A stretch of DNA of 64,000 bases from Heterobasidion occidentale. Lineage: Eukaryota; Basidiomycota; Agaricomycetes; Russulales; Bondarzewiaceae. The position numbers and the translations under genes were made by a program. A model generated the notes under the pieces. It worked only from the letters and a program-made list of their open reading frames with translations. It had not been told where the DNA came from and made no database searches. Of the stretch, positions 22,546-34,262 are shown piece after piece. Each line of letters starts with the position of its first letter. Position 1 is the first letter of the stretch. The stretch spans positions 1,426,001-1,490,000 of the forward strand of contig JBCAQO010000008.1 of assembly GCA_039111635.1 (NCBI GenBank). Direction: 5' to 3'.

Positions 22546-23962
22546 AAGATGTCTTCACCAAAGATCACTATTTTGTCCACTTCCTCTCATGCTACTGGCA
22601 GTGCGTCTGGCCTGTCTATATCAGGGATCAGTGCCAACTCAGGCCCTTATTGAACAAACCAAGAGAATGCTGTGCCACTCTTTATGCTATCTCGAGGGTG
22701 GTTGCAAAACCCTGCATGGGTTGGTATGTACTATTTTCTCAATTCTGTCTCTACTTGCAACTTCTTATGTTCATATCAAGATGAAGGCATGAGCCCACCA
22801 TGTTTTTATACTATACATGCACAAATTGCAGGTACAATCTAAGTAGCAGTAAATTCTGGGATCTCTATGCCTTTAAGTTCTGCCCCAGTTGTACTAGACC
22901 AAGCACTTAACCTTACTGCAACTTCAATTGCCAGCCATGCTCATATGTTTGATGTTTATTCTGTGTCAAATGTGTTTGTCACTCATGTTTCTTTATAGCT
23001 GTTGATGTTCCTGTTGTAGGATATTTAATTTTAATCATGCACCACTATTTCATAGTAGATAATGCACTAATTAGATGTGGTGCAAAGGGTTGTAGAGTTA
23101 AAAAGTGCAAAAGCACAAGGTTTGTGCATATTGTTTTCAAGAACACCTCTCAGACCAAATTCATTAAGGCCTTCTTCAGTGTGCATAACCTTGTGGATTG
23201 GTACAGCCCCACAGTTCACTTAGGCCCCAGTTTCAAACTCTCATGGACTAAATTAATGCAGGTTTTGTTTTTCATCCATTATTCTGCAAAAGCTAATCCT
23301 CATAAATATAGTGGTGGCAAAACTAGTGCACCAAGCATTAAGAATAATTGAGAGTTTGCAACAGCAATCAATGCACTTGTTGATCCCAAGGCTAAGAAGA
23401 ATATCTTGGTCTGTGTTGAGTTCAACATTAACAGCATGGAAGGCTTCCAAATCTGGACATCTGTAAGTAATAAGCATGTTTCATGTACTATTTATTTTTG
23501 ATTGTAAAATCTTTGTTAGGCAATAGGCTGTACTGATCTTGGCTGATAACAAGCTTTTGTATAGAACAAAGGGATGTCTTGCACATGGATTTTTGTATCC
23601 TGCTAATACTGGTTGTGTTCTAGGTTTGTAATGCTAAGTCATTGAGTGAACAAGGGCAACTTCATGATATAATAATCTTGCAGCTCAAAGATAAGCGGCC
23701 ATGTCAGTAGCATTTAGATGAACATGGTGGGCATGGCTATTACTACATCATACCTACTGCTAAGCACATTGGTCTCAATAATTGTAGGTTTAAGTTTTGG
23801 GCAGCTGCCATTGTACGTTCTTTTTTATTAATTTTATGTGACTATTGAGGATTAATTTTATAAGTGGCAAATGATGCTACAAAATATAATCCACCAAATA
23901 CTGCTAAATTCAATAATACACATAATGACTGCCAATTTCAAATAAGATTATGTGGCTGCTTT
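22546..23962 (+). pseudogene. Relic of an unidentified multi-exon fungal gene
   Basis: Disjoint coding islands in the same direction: a Ser-rich start (MSSPKITILSTSSHATGS) at 22,546; an island at about 22,860-22,990 (LDQALNLTATSIASHAHMFD); one at 23,037-23,460 with RVKKCKSTRFVHIVF and, after one stop, NILVCVEFNINSMEGFQIW; and one at 23,680-23,960 (GGHGYYYIIPTAKHIGL, then FWAAAI, ANDATKYNPPNTAKF). Splice signals fit: GTAAGT at 23,463 to TTAG at about 23,519, and GTACGT at 23,813 to AAG at 23,864 (52 nt). The H-L-x-L/F-x-W-A-x-A-I then N-A-T-x-x-x-PPN pattern resembles a common basidiomycete family of unknown function (from memory, not searched). Stops make it non-functional. Confidence 0.5.
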
Positions 23963-24519
23963 AGTTTTTATTAATCCTCCAACAACATCTCTAGTGCCGA
24001 CACCAGTGTATTGTTAATGGCAGCAATTCTTAGTACCCTCATCAGCAAACAATTCTGCTCACCATCGCTACACCTAATTCTTACTCCTCATATACCAACT
24101 CATATATGTGTCTTGGCTGTGCCACTATTGCCTTTCTCTGGTTGTGGCTCTAAGCTGAGTGCCTGTCTTAGTAGTTTTTTAGAGGCAACAGGTATTAATA
24201 TAATGGGTTGTGAGGAAACTTTTGCAGTTCTTTCTGCACCCAATGTCATTCCTAGTGTCTTATGTTCTCATCTTTGTGAGGTGACTGGCATTGTCAAAGG
24301 ATGAGCCATAAAGCTATAGATATTTTGCAAGGGATGATATGCTTGTTTAGAGAAGAAGTGGGCTCATTTTGTTGAAAAGTGTGTATGTATTGGGTGAATA
24401 TATTAGCTATGGTTTGATTTTCTCATATGTTCTTTTTTGTCCTCAACCAAGTTCCCATTGGCACAGATATTGAGTCAAATAAATGACCACAGTTTACAAT
24501 CCATCTTTTTACACTTTCC

Positions 24520-25990
24520 TTTGATACTGAAGCAATGGCCTGCTAACAACACCAGGGCTGCTTTTGAGGCTGAACAGCTTCTAATTCATGCCTTTAAAGC
24601 TATGCCTTGATGGAATAAAAAGCCTGTTCAATTGAATTGAAATCTAGTGAGTACAGGGGCAGGTAGATTAGTCTAGTGCCTAAAATAAATCAGAAGCAGA
24701 TTAGACAGATTCTAAAGTATAGTAGGGCTATACTCACTGCACTCTTGCTCAAACAAACTTTCTCATTATAATGAATAGCACAGTTATCTAGCACTACATA
24801 GCTCTGTGGTCCTGTTAGGACTGCGTCCTAACACGTGCTTCGCACGTGAGTGGATGGGCTGGTCAAGTGCTTCGGACATGTTACAGACTCGGACCGATTC
24901 CCATGACTGATTACTATTGACATGCTCGCTGCATGAACATTTACTTACGGTTCCTGATTCTTGATGTGGACAGACTTTAGTTCCTGGCCCTGTTCCTGGT
25001 TCCTGATTGATTGCAATGTGCCTCGGTATTTCATATGGATGTGGACAGACATTAGTGCCCCAGTACTATAGTTAGATCAATGACGCATCTTAGCTTACGG
25101 ATCTCGATCGTTGACTTTGGTACCTGAGAAGCGCACAGACCAGATCGCGATCCTGCCCTAGATACTTCTTTGTATATTTAGCCGAGATGAGCTTCTAAGA
25201 AGCTCAGCTCGTTCACCTGTAATATATTTGATCTCTGCACTGCACCCGGTGTCTGGCTACCTTTCTAGCCCACACTTCATGATCTCTGTCAGATCTGAAA
25301 CTCCTTTACACGGTCTGACGAAGCACTGGCCTCGCCTCCCTTCTCTTCTTATGCCCTCTTCACACATTACTACACCGGACTCGCCGCCTTCCGCGTTCTC
25401 AGTTAGACACCTCCTCGGGTCATCTGTTGGACAGGAGAAGATCATCCCGTTCCTTCTCATCACTGAGAAGACCTCGAGGATCATCTCCTTAACCTCTTCG
25501 AGGACAAGGCAGAGAACGACTCCGAGTTTCTTGAGAGAGCCCAAAGACAATTGGTCGTCTTTATTCATTGGAGCCTCCGACTCTACGACACTGTGGATGT
25601 ATTAGCCTAGGGATCCCCTTCGTGCATTGGTGCACGTGATAGGTCTCCGACCTAACAGGTCCAGGGTATGGAGTCAAGTGTGGAGCCTATAAAATTTGAA
25701 TGGTCAGTGAAAACTTGGGAAAATAAGAATGAGAATGTTCTTACTAGTTTCTTGTTCACAAACTTGATGAACTTTTTTGTATTCATAAAACCTTCAAATA
25801 TGTCGAAGGCAATGATTCCCTTGGAAGTGAAAGCAGGAATAATTGAATATTGCTGGCCATAGATAAAGAATGCTTGCTGATTACATGCTTGACGTATCAC
25901 AGCCTATCCATCCTCTCACTGATTTATTTGACTATCAACATCTGCCCAAAGTGCTCTCAGATTATATCATAATCTAATTCAAAATTAGGT
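24520..25990 (-). pseudogene. Tc1/mariner-type transposase relic (DDE), split by an LTR
   Basis: On the minus strand, upstream of the inserted LTR: RQACNQQAFFIYGQQYSIIP and GIIAFDIFEGFMNTKKFIKF. Downstream of it: SYVVLDNCAIHYNEK (second catalytic D, near 24,780) and IYLPLYSLDFNSIEQAFYSI (P-Y-S-x-D-F-N-x-I-E with the third acidic residue, near 24,640). This order is that of DDE_3-type transposases of the IS630-Tc1-mariner superfamily. If the 845-bp solo LTR and one copy of GGTCC are left out, the two halves read continuously in one frame. Several stops lie at both ends. Terminal inverted repeats were not found. Confidence 0.75.
24813..25657 (+). mobile_element. Solo LTR, Ty3/Gypsy family B
   Basis: An 845-bp LTR in the opposite orientation to element B, flanked by a perfect 5-bp duplication GGTCC (24,808-24,812 and 25,658-25,662). 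It starts with a palindrome (TGTTAGGAC, three bases, GTCCTAACA) and has a TATA-like TATATTTA at 25,173-25,180. It sits inside the Tc1-type transposase relic, so it is younger than that gene. Confidence 0.95.
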
Positions 25991-26510
25991 TTAGCATAAG
26001 ATTGGGCTGAAATCGGGGAGAAAGATTATAAAGCCCACAATATGTGCTCGTGGACCACATAGGGAAGGACATTTAAGCTAAAACCACAGAAAACTCTCCA
26101 ATCACATGCTGCACTCATCCTAGATAGTCCGTAGATTCCAAGCTGATCCCATTGGGACCAAATTTGCTGTCTGATCAAGCAATGCGCTCACTGCAGGCCA
26201 CAATCAAATGAAGGACACATTGCAAAAGCACTCCACAATGTGTTCTCTCTGTAAGCAGCAAATAAGTTTTGATTGTATTCACAATGAAATCACCAATGTG
26301 TCCTAGCTGCAACAATGAGATGAATCATAAAAGAAACCAACGAGTAAATAATGATTGCAATGTGGGTCAAAGTTCAAATTTATTCGCAATTAGTTCCGTG
26401 CTCACATTCTAGAACTTATTTGACCCGACTCTGGACATCTCGAGTCTGAACATCTCAAGTCTAAATATCTCGGCTCTGTACATCTAGAGGTATGACTATC
26501 TGCTATCTAC
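25991..26510. other. Nothing recognised
   Basis: AT-rich sequence; may include further decayed 5' coding sequence of the transposase. A short repeated string (acatctcgagtctgaacatctcaagtct) lies at about 26,435-26,490. Confidence 0.4.
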
Positions 26511-26589
26511 ATCAGGCCCACCAGCCACCGGTTACTAACACATTGACTTGTAGGTGATGCGGTTTTTGAGTTGCGCTCAGGTTCTGATA

Positions 26590-27200
26590 CTTCTCCATAT
26601 CAGCGCCGCAAGATGTGTCAGCACGACCTGAACAGGCCCTCGGCTGGACGCACCACGCAGGCCGGACCCGTCTCGCGTCCACCGTCACACCCGACTCGGC
26701 CCACAGGGACACCATACCCAAGATGCATGCGAAACAGAGGGCCCTCAGGTGCTCACAAGACAGAGGACCATCGGCTGTACGCGACACGCATGCTGTATGG
26801 CGCACGCATCCATTGTTGCAGCTGACACGGCCCACCATGTGCAACACTGCACCCAAGATGCACCTGTCCACCACCGCGCACGAGACAGAGGGCCCTCGGA
26901 TGCTTGCGACACAGAAGACCGTTGGCTGCGCGCGACATGCCGAATGGCATGCGCATCCATCATCGCAGCTGACATGGCCCACTGCAGGACCGCCGGGGTG
27001 CGCGTCCACCACTGTACGCGACACAGAAGGCCCTCGGCTGGACGTGCCACGCAGGCCCGACCCGTCTTGTGTCCTCCGTCGCACCTGATGCGGCCCATGC
27101 AAAAGGCCAGACCCATGACACACGCGTCAACCACTGCAAGTAACACAGAGGTCCGCACACAACACTGAGGTCTCCAGGCCGCAGGGCAACACTGGCAGGA
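26590..27200. repeat. GC-rich degenerate tandem repeat
   Basis: Imperfect repeats in which strings such as ccctcggctggacg, cgcatccat-rttgcagctgac and gacacagagggccctcgg recur. A larger period of about 390 bp is visible (26,639 onward versus 27,031 onward). Frames are open on both strands because of composition. No gene is supported. Confidence 0.65.
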
Positions 27201-27630
27201 CGCGATGCCCATGCCACACTGCATCTTTAAGTGTCCTCGCACAGGAACCTCTCAAATGGATTGCCGCTGTCTGACTATGGCCGGAGGGTGAGGAGGAGAC
27301 TTTGCGGCGTAATGACAAGGCAGAGAGCCATACACAAGCTTGTTAGAAAGAATGGCACATGTTTGCGAGGGGTGGACAGAAGTATCTAGGACTGTACGAA
27401 AGGCTGGCCCGTTATCAGCATAGAGGATGATGTGGTCGCACTCAGGGGAGGTGGCGTGAGGTGATTTTGCCGCAAGGAAGTATGCGGGAAATGGGAGATG
27501 CGCCGTTGGGGTGAAGGATAATCCATGCACATCCAGCAAACCTGCCGTTGTGTGGGGAATATGAGCCGTCAGAGAGGCAGACAGTTGTACGTGAGGTAGT
27601 AATGTTTGTTGCAATGAGTGCCTAAAGGTT

Positions 27631-28221
27631 CTATACGCAGGCAGGAATTTCGGGGGCGTCTTTCGGTAGATGGAGGAGGTCGAACGAAATGCATTCTACA
27701 AGACATTGACAACCCAATTCCCTGGTCGAGCCTCTGTATGAAGGGGGGCAGATGACTGTCACAGATAAGCCAGTTGGGTAGAGTGGATGCCGATTTCGAT
27801 GGCTAGACAGGAAATGAAATGTGAGGGGGGTGGGCATGTGGGCGATCAGGGTGAAGTAGAGAGCTTCCATCATCATGCAGCGCAAGCGCAACCACAGCTC
27901 TGTTCTGATGGCGTGCGCGCCGCTCATGGCGACCTGGATCTTCGCGAGGGTGTTGGCGAAGAGCGAGACCTTGAAGAGCCAGAAAATTCACGTTAGGGAG
28001 CCCAGGACATCAAGGAACTTGTGCGCCTGCAGAATGAGGTGGCGCAAAACCAAACGACCGGCGAAGCACACCGAAGGAACCGCTGTACGTCGCCAATTGC
28101 TTGAGGAAAAACTGGCTGGACAACTCGAGATAGCATCCCAGCTTGAGTTACATCCTATTAGCTTCTTGAAACCAATGGGAGTGCGATCAACATACCACGC
28201 TGTAGGGTCCTCTTGAGACAT
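27631..28221 (-). pseudogene. Candidate host gene of unknown function with one in-frame stop
   Basis: A start Met at 28,221 (MSQEDPTAWYVDRTPIGFKK) opens a frame that continues without break to 27,631 except for one TGA at 27,988-27,990. The predicted product is about 196 aa. The middle contains RLVLRHLILQAHKFLDVLGS and, after the stop, IFWLFKV and a long helical LRLRCMMMEALYFTLIAHM. These hydrophobic helices suggest a membrane association. TGA after ACG is compatible with CGA to TGA. No family was recognised. It could be a recently inactivated gene, a readthrough product, or two exons with an unseen short intron. Confidence 0.35.
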
Positions 28222-28879
28222 CTTCTCTCTGCCGCGTGAATTCTGACCCCAGACCTGCAAACCCAGACCTGCAAACTGCATAAACGTTCTTTCTCTTTAT
28301 CCCCCTATGTATGTCTCCGATTTCACTGCTCATTCACCTCTCTCCCCTACCTCTTCCCTCCTCCCGACAGTGCCAATGCGGTCCTCGGCATTAATATCAA
28401 AGCTGCAGCTGCAGATCAGGGATGCGATGAAAAAGAGAACAAAAGACTTACAATTCTGCACGAACAGATTGAACGAACCCACAATCGGGCGGATGATGTC
28501 CAAAGAAAACCCGGATCTTGCCCCACAGCGCGTTGATATGAAGCGAGGTTGAGACTTTAAGGCAGTACCAAGCGTATTTGGCGTTCATGACTGAGAGTGG
28601 GTTGTGATGTGTGGTGAGGGTGCGAGGAACGCGAGTTTAAACGAAACGCGAAGTAAGAACGGGTTTAAGGAGGAAGGCAAATGCGAATGGAGAGCGAGTA
28701 TGGTGAGAAAATGAATGCAAGTGCAAATGGATGGTAGTTGAGGACGTCACGTACCCAACACATATCCCCAACGATGTTCTCGCAAGTTGAACAATCAATG
28801 TGCACTTTCAAGGCAGTGCGTTGTTCTTCCATTCAGCAAACTCGAAAGCAGCGTCTGCGGGGCTTCTGCAAGCATAGCG

Positions 28880-29393
28880 GGATCCGTGTTGTGGTTGCTC
28901 TCAGAAAGATGCTCGCTGGGAGGATAGATGGGGAGAACACGTTTCTAGAGGAAGATCACTCTCAGATGTGTCTCAACATTCGCGCAACGCTTGATGGCAG
29001 AGTGAGACGGACACAACGACAGCCTACGAGCAATGCATTTCTGGAGGAACATTGCTCTCAGAAAGCTGCTCGTCGGGAGGATAGACGGATATGACTTGCT
29101 GGAGGAAGATCGCTCTCAGATGTGTGTCTCGACAGCCGTGAAAAACGCGCCGCCGTCGAACTACGGCCAGAGGGTGAGTCGGACACAATGACGGCCTATG
29201 AGGAACGCATTTCTGGAGGAACATCACTTTCAGAAATCCACTCGTCGGGAGGTTAGAGGAGGAGAACATGTTCCTGGAGGAAGACCACTCTCAGATGTGT
29301 CTCAGCAGACGCGCAATGCTTGATGGCAGAGTAAGACGGACACAACGACGGCCTATGAGGAACACATTTCTGGAGGAACATCTGATAACCTTG
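28880..29393 (+). repeat. ~170-bp tandem repeat, array P
   Basis: About three imperfect units. Each contains, in order, TTTCTGGAGGAACAT, CTCTCAGAAAGCTGCTCGTC, GGGAGGATAGA, GGAGGAAGATCACTCTCAG, ATGTGTCTC, TTGATGGCAGAGTGAGACGG and ACACAACGACGGCCTA. The same units in reverse orientation are found at 41,120-41,570. An isolated piece, TGACTATGGCCGGAGGGTGA, lies at 27,271. Open frames across it are not gene-like. Confidence 0.85.
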
Positions 29394-31600
29394 TACTTAT
29401 TTTATTATTTAACGCTCCTTTGATTTACTGTGACCTTGCATGTGCAACACCTTCTTCCCATGCCACCAATCCTCGACTGCAGATCTGCTGCAACTAGGCC
29501 ATCAGGAAAAGCGCGCAGATCTTCCATGGCCTGATATGGCCTGGGCAGGCCATGTAAGCCAGGTGCCACCGGTCTTGTAAGAGTCGAGAAGAGTAACATG
29601 AAAATGGCCATCCTGGCAAGATTTGGCCAGTGTGACGAGATCTCACCAGTCTGGCCAGTCTCAACAGGCTTCACATTCTCAGGTCAGATTCCTTCAGACT
29701 GGGCAGTTAATAATATACTTCAAATCTCTTTATATTTCTATGCATGCTATTGTATGATACATAGAATTTAAAATAGAACAAGACATGTCGATGCAAATCA
29801 AGAGGCAGGAAAGAAGAGTTGTAGCACTTAGACAGCGCGTGCTAGCTGTTTAATGCTGTCTTGTGGATCGGGTATTCATTTTCCTCTGCTTTCTCTCAAC
29901 ACTAGCTGTGGGATCGCTTCTAGCTAGGCTTGCACTTTGGTCCGACAGGGCTTAGGGCGGCATCAGCCTGTGTCTCGAAAAAGTGTTTAGTTGTTGACAA
30001 AGAATAACCGCGGCCAAGCAAACTCAACACCTACCACAAAACCGAGTGCGGAGCATGCCAGGGCGTTCAGCTGATCCAGCGGCTTCTCGCAATATGCAGG
30101 CACATTGCGCAGGCAATTGGTGTGCTTGGTGCCATGCGACATGGCTGACCCACCCGCAAGCTTTAACAGCAGGTTGCGGAGCATGTCCGCACGCGAGGAC
30201 CTGCCACCACTCATGTTGGCCACGAGCAGCGTGACCCACTTACCGTTCTGCCCTTGAGTATGCAGCTGTGAACTGTAAACGGCCTATACTAATCAGATCA
30301 AAATTGGCCAACAGTGATCAGATGATGGAGACAGGGAAATTATACATAGCTTGTATGAGCAGGCGGCCCATACCTGTCCAGCCTATACCCCTGCATGCAG
30401 TACTGCTGGCCCAGGTAGAAAGACATGCACACATATAGTCATGTAAGGAGCAGTGTGGAAGGATTGGGAAAGTAGAGCGTATATTTTGGGCTCCATTGAG
30501 CTACGCTCGCGCCTTGTAGTGTTGTTGTGGTATGTTCTGAAAGACGCATAATCATGTGAAGGAGATGATGTAGTATCAGCTCTCCGATACATTTACAGGC
30601 AGACAAACGCACTGTTCACGCCCTGCTAACCGAGAAAAGCCAGGTGGCCCAGCAGACAAAGCAGAAGATGAGGAGCGAAGAAAGCACAGTCAGTGGTTGA
30701 TTTTACACGCATATAGCGAGATTGTGAAGGAATGTGTGTGTACATGACGATTTGTTGTGCCTCGAGTACCTTGTATGAGAACTCGACATGGTGGGGGATG
30801 CAAGCAAGACACGGTTCAAAGTCTGACGCGCGAGCGACGCGTCTTTGCAAACACGACTTGTCTTTGCAAATGCAACTTGATTCAACAAGTCTCCTGAAGG
30901 CCTCATCCTGGTTGCAGTGCTTTTACTTCCTCAATCAACTTTCCTTGCTTCACCTTGATTTCTATAGCCCCTCATGTCACATTCAATTCAAAGGTAAAAA
31001 TAATGACCCAGAATAAGATGATGACGAGAAAATGTCGTACGACAACAACAACGGTGACAACAACAACAACAACAATGACAATTGACTTAGACAATTCAGG
31101 TATGGGTTCAACTCCGATATTGCAAGTGGACGGGGGATCAGAGGATGAGGGCTCCAATGATGAAGGTGTTTTGGTCTACGAAGGCTTTGAGCTGCAAGCT
31201 GCAAGCTTCTGTGCCATACTGCACGGCTTGAAGTAATTTGACTTGGACTAACACGAGTCTAGCTGTAGCAAGCGGCTTAGAGCCGTAAAGGTCTCGCATT
31301 GCGTAGTTGTACTATAGTTGTACCAATCTGGATGAGACCGCGCAGAGTCGTCGACTGGCAAAACCTGGTGAGAACTGTAAAAACATGCCTGAGCTTACCA
31401 GTGCTTGTCAGGGCATGCATGCCCATGTTGGAATCCGCCGACCTTGTCAGGTGTCGCCAGATTTAGGCGCTTTTCCTAATGAGTTACGCCGCTCCTGTGT
31501 CAGGTCGATTAGCGACATGAGCAGTCCTCCCAACATGCAAAATCTGGAGGAAAACTTCGAAGCACGTCTTCCATCGCATTTCTTGCCATGCTTTAATGAC
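29394..31600. other. Low gene content; minor ORFs and a CAA microsatellite
   Basis: No firm gene. A minus-strand 78-aa frame at 30,223-29,987 begins MANMSGGRSSRADMLRNLLL and looks plausible as an exon but is not recognised. A (CAA)n-like run lies at about 31,038-31,080 inside a plus-strand Thr-rich frame (30,955-31,236). 31,307-31,651 is open on the plus strand just upstream of the kinase relic and may hold its 5' exon. Confidence 0.35.
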
Positions 31601-31634
31601 CTATTCCTTCCAGATTCCTTTGCATCTTCAAAGT

Positions 31635-33010
31635 GTGGACTACAGGTATGAACACATCATGTTATGGGATACTAAGAGAGCTTGGTTTTGTGCAAGAGGA
31701 TACACGTTGTATCAACTCAATTACCACCCATCATCAAACCCTCCAATTCCCTTCTGTCTTACACCAACTTACGAGCCTGGCGAGGAAACGGCGCTCCCAT
31801 ACGCTCACTTCAGTGGCGATGAAAAGTCTAACAGTGATTACCCTTCCTTGGCTGCCGAAATTCACGTAAGTATACACTCATCACTCAACTCAGTTGGTGC
31901 TCAACGACCGTATAGCTGTGCATATTGTATGCACAAGACGAGCAGAGACAAAGTGTGGTCATGAAACTCGTCCAAGACAATTCCGAAGAGTATTGAATGC
32001 TTCAAGTTCTCAGCCAAAGCATGCCGCCTTCTGCATATCAGTTTTCCGATGACGTACCAATACTTGATTTTCTAAGATGTGGAGATTTCTGGATTGTGCT
32101 TATGCCAAGGTCAACTTTTCCACAAAATTAAGCTCTGTGTTTCTAACTATACAAATGCTAGATGGGGTGTGGCGATAAGCAAAGACCTCCCTTTGATAAA
32201 CATGGAACATTCCCTACAATATATGGAATGCCTGCTGGAGGTCCGTTCATCAATATTTGGTGCAATCATGGTTCGAAGCTTTCTCTTGTAGGGCATGAAG
32301 TTTCTCCATGACCGTCAGATTGTCCATCGAGTAGGTCAATGCTGCATCGCAGTATATTCATCTACTGACAGTAACTGGTCAGGATATCAAAGATAACAAT
32401 ATACTTCTAAATCACTTCGGTTGTGATTGATGCTTTACTGCCTACAACAAACGGGAGCAGTTGATCCATGATGATTGCATTGTCTATGCAATCAATGACT
32501 TTGGCTTATCCATGGTTCTCCCACCCGGCATAGATCGCCTTGATGCCAAGGGAAAGGTGGGTGATGTTTGCACAGCAACCCTTCAACACTATGCAAGGGG
32601 AGCTAGATTATGACACTTTCACATACAACATCGGTGCATTGGGAGCTTTATTTTGCGAAGAATTCCAGGTGTGTGACCTTGCAGCATGACTCATCTGCTT
32701 GATCCCTCTAAGCAGATGACTCTCAGTATCTTGTTTCATCTTTTCCAATACTGGCTCCATTCCTGGACATGATGGTGACGGCGAACATACAGCAGTGCTT
32801 CACCGCCACCCAAGCACTTGAATTTCTACGCACAGACGTTCGATCCAATATTCGGCCCGACCTGCTATATGAACGGGTTTCCCGGAGTTTCAACTGAGGG
32901 GCCATCGAGGACGATCGGTGGGAAAGCCTTTCACCCAAATTTGTGGCGAAATGGGCGTCATATCGGGCTCCTAAGCCGACTTATCTCGTGTTATTCCTAC
33001 GCCGTATATG
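31635..33010 (+). pseudogene. Fungal protein kinase pseudogene
   Basis: Several plus-strand exons of a protein kinase fold. A first exon (about 31,650-31,865) holds LWDTKRAWFCARGYTLYQL; an intron GTAAGT...TATAG at 31,866-31,915 joins it to the ATP-lobe segment SVVMKLVQDNSEEY (VxxK lysine) and VPILDFLRCGDFWIVLMPR. GMKFLHDRQIVHR is followed by an intron at 32,331-32,382 and then DIKDNNILLNHFG, which together give the HRDxKxxN catalytic loop. DFG (32,497-32,505) follows in INDFGLSMVLPP, then QGELDYDTFTYNIGALGALF and, near 32,820, ALEFLRTDVRSNIRP. Stops at 31,994-31,996, after FGCD and after SRSFN, and a frameshift near 32,570 kill it. This matches a kinase-like family frequent in Agaricomycetes. 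Confidence 0.75.
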
Positions 33011-33188
33011 TGTTTTTCACTGGGCCTGGTGCATTGTGTGTTTTCTGTGTTGATGTGCTCAGCCTGTACATTGCTTACCACGCAATATGAGGTTGTGTAC
33101 ATAATGTAACATTTCCTATTCAGACATCTCTTCTCCTCTATTCCGACGTGATCCCACTTATCTTCTCCACCACTTATAATCCTCAAAG

Positions 33189-33494
33189 ATGTCACTCGCG
33201 CATCTTCCTTCTTTATCTGTCCTTTTCCAAGGCAACATTTTTCTCAAGTCTTATGTTTTCTTTTTCAATGCAGTGGCCAATTTCATCGCGCTCAATGTCG
33301 AGCTCAATAGAGATGGCTTTCGAGCGGGTTGCATTCCATCCTTCACAGGATTCCTGCGCTCCACCTTGCGTATGCTGGCCCAGGCCGTTGTGCTGCACAC
33401 GTGGAAGGTGTGCGAGCAGCCTTCAGCGCACCGGGCACGTTGGGAGCCTGATCGATGGGGTCCCATCATTACTGCTTGCATCGAGGTCCTGTAG
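33189..33494 (+). CDS. Unidentified exon or short gene
   Basis: An open plus-strand frame of 101 aa with the segment NAVANFIALNVELNRDGFRA and WKVCEQPSAHRARWEPDRWG. A possible 3' splice site (TTTTTCAATGCAG) lies just before the second half, so the first half may be intronic. It ends 77 bp before the four-exon gene at 33,571 in the same direction and could be the end of a different small gene. Not recognised. Confidence 0.3.
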   Translation: MSLAHLPSLSVLFQGNIFLKSYVFFFNAVANFIALNVELNRDGFRAGCIPSFTGFLRSTLRMLAQAVVLHTWKVCEQPSAHRARWEPDRWGPIITACIEVL

Positions 33495-33570
33495 GGTCCT
33501 GTGATTTCCGGCTGCTATAGATAATCAGAAAGGGTGTCCCAGATCTTCCTTTGTTCTCTGACATCATATA

Positions 33571-34262
33571 ATGGGCCTGGCGGCTTTCAGATGCCTTAAC
33601 CTCACTATGGATCAGGACAGCGACTTCCAAACGGTGTTCTCGTAAGTGAAGTTCTCACCCTCTACTTTTTGACTGAGGCCCTTGGCAGAGAGCAACTAGT
33701 ATTGCATCATGAGGTCTACTTTTCTACTCAAGACCCCGAAATTCCGTGGAAAGTAGCTCAGATTGTGGTCACAAAATACCCGTACCATCACCCTCATTTG
33801 TGTGAGTTATCTTTCCAGACTTCTGCACGCACTACATGATTTTTTTCAGTGAGTCTGCGAATACATGTAGTTGAAAATTTCGGGAAGCGTGTCGTCTTTG
33901 AGGGCCCAGTTTACCCAACATGGACAGTAGTCTCTAGGGTAAGTCATCTTTTTTCTGTCATGGCTATTCTTCTCCTGTCATTATCATCACAGGCTAAGTG
34001 CTGTCCGCAGTGTGGCGATGCGAAGATGTATAAGTATGCATGGCATATCGCCGATATTAGGCTGAGTGAGGAATTCTACGCCGATGACAATTTGTACATC
34101 CACAAATGGTGCCTGCCACGATCCCCAGTATATAGGCTTTGGTTTCTTGACTCATTGGATTTCATAACATTCTACAATCTCACCCAGAGATTTACGACAA
34201 CTACACCATTTGTACTTCAGGATCTGCGAGGGTTGGCAAAGGTGGAGTGTGCACGTGATTGA
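33571..34262 (+). CDS. Four-exon gene of unknown function, 180 aa
   Basis: Exons 33,571-33,641, 33,689-33,801, 33,850-33,938 and 33,993-34,262 join into one frame of 180 codons plus TGA with no internal stop. The three introns are 47, 48 and 54 nt: GTAAGT...GGCAG, GTGAGT...TTTCAG and GTAAGT...TCACAG. The start ATG has an in-frame TGA 12 bp upstream. The product contains EVYFSTQDPEIPWKVAQIVV, EGPVYPTWTVVSR, a CPQCG metal-binding-like motif and YADDNLYIHKWCLPRSPVYR. Retaining intron 3 also stays in frame. I do not recognise a family. It stands out because the kinase and WD40 genes beside it are dead. Exon phases all fit, which is unlikely by chance in decayed DNA. Confidence 0.6.

Noticed and set aside
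26512..27242. Overlapping Cys/Arg-rich and His-rich frames up to 203 aa
   Set aside because: Degenerate tandem repeat with composition-driven open frames.
28738..29094. A 118-aa plus-strand frame
   Set aside because: Mostly made of the array P repeat unit; the frame is not kept in later units.
28880..29393. Regularly repeated units that might suggest a CRISPR array
   Set aside because: Units are ~170 bp and repeat along their full length, without a short repeat plus unique spacers; the window is fungal.
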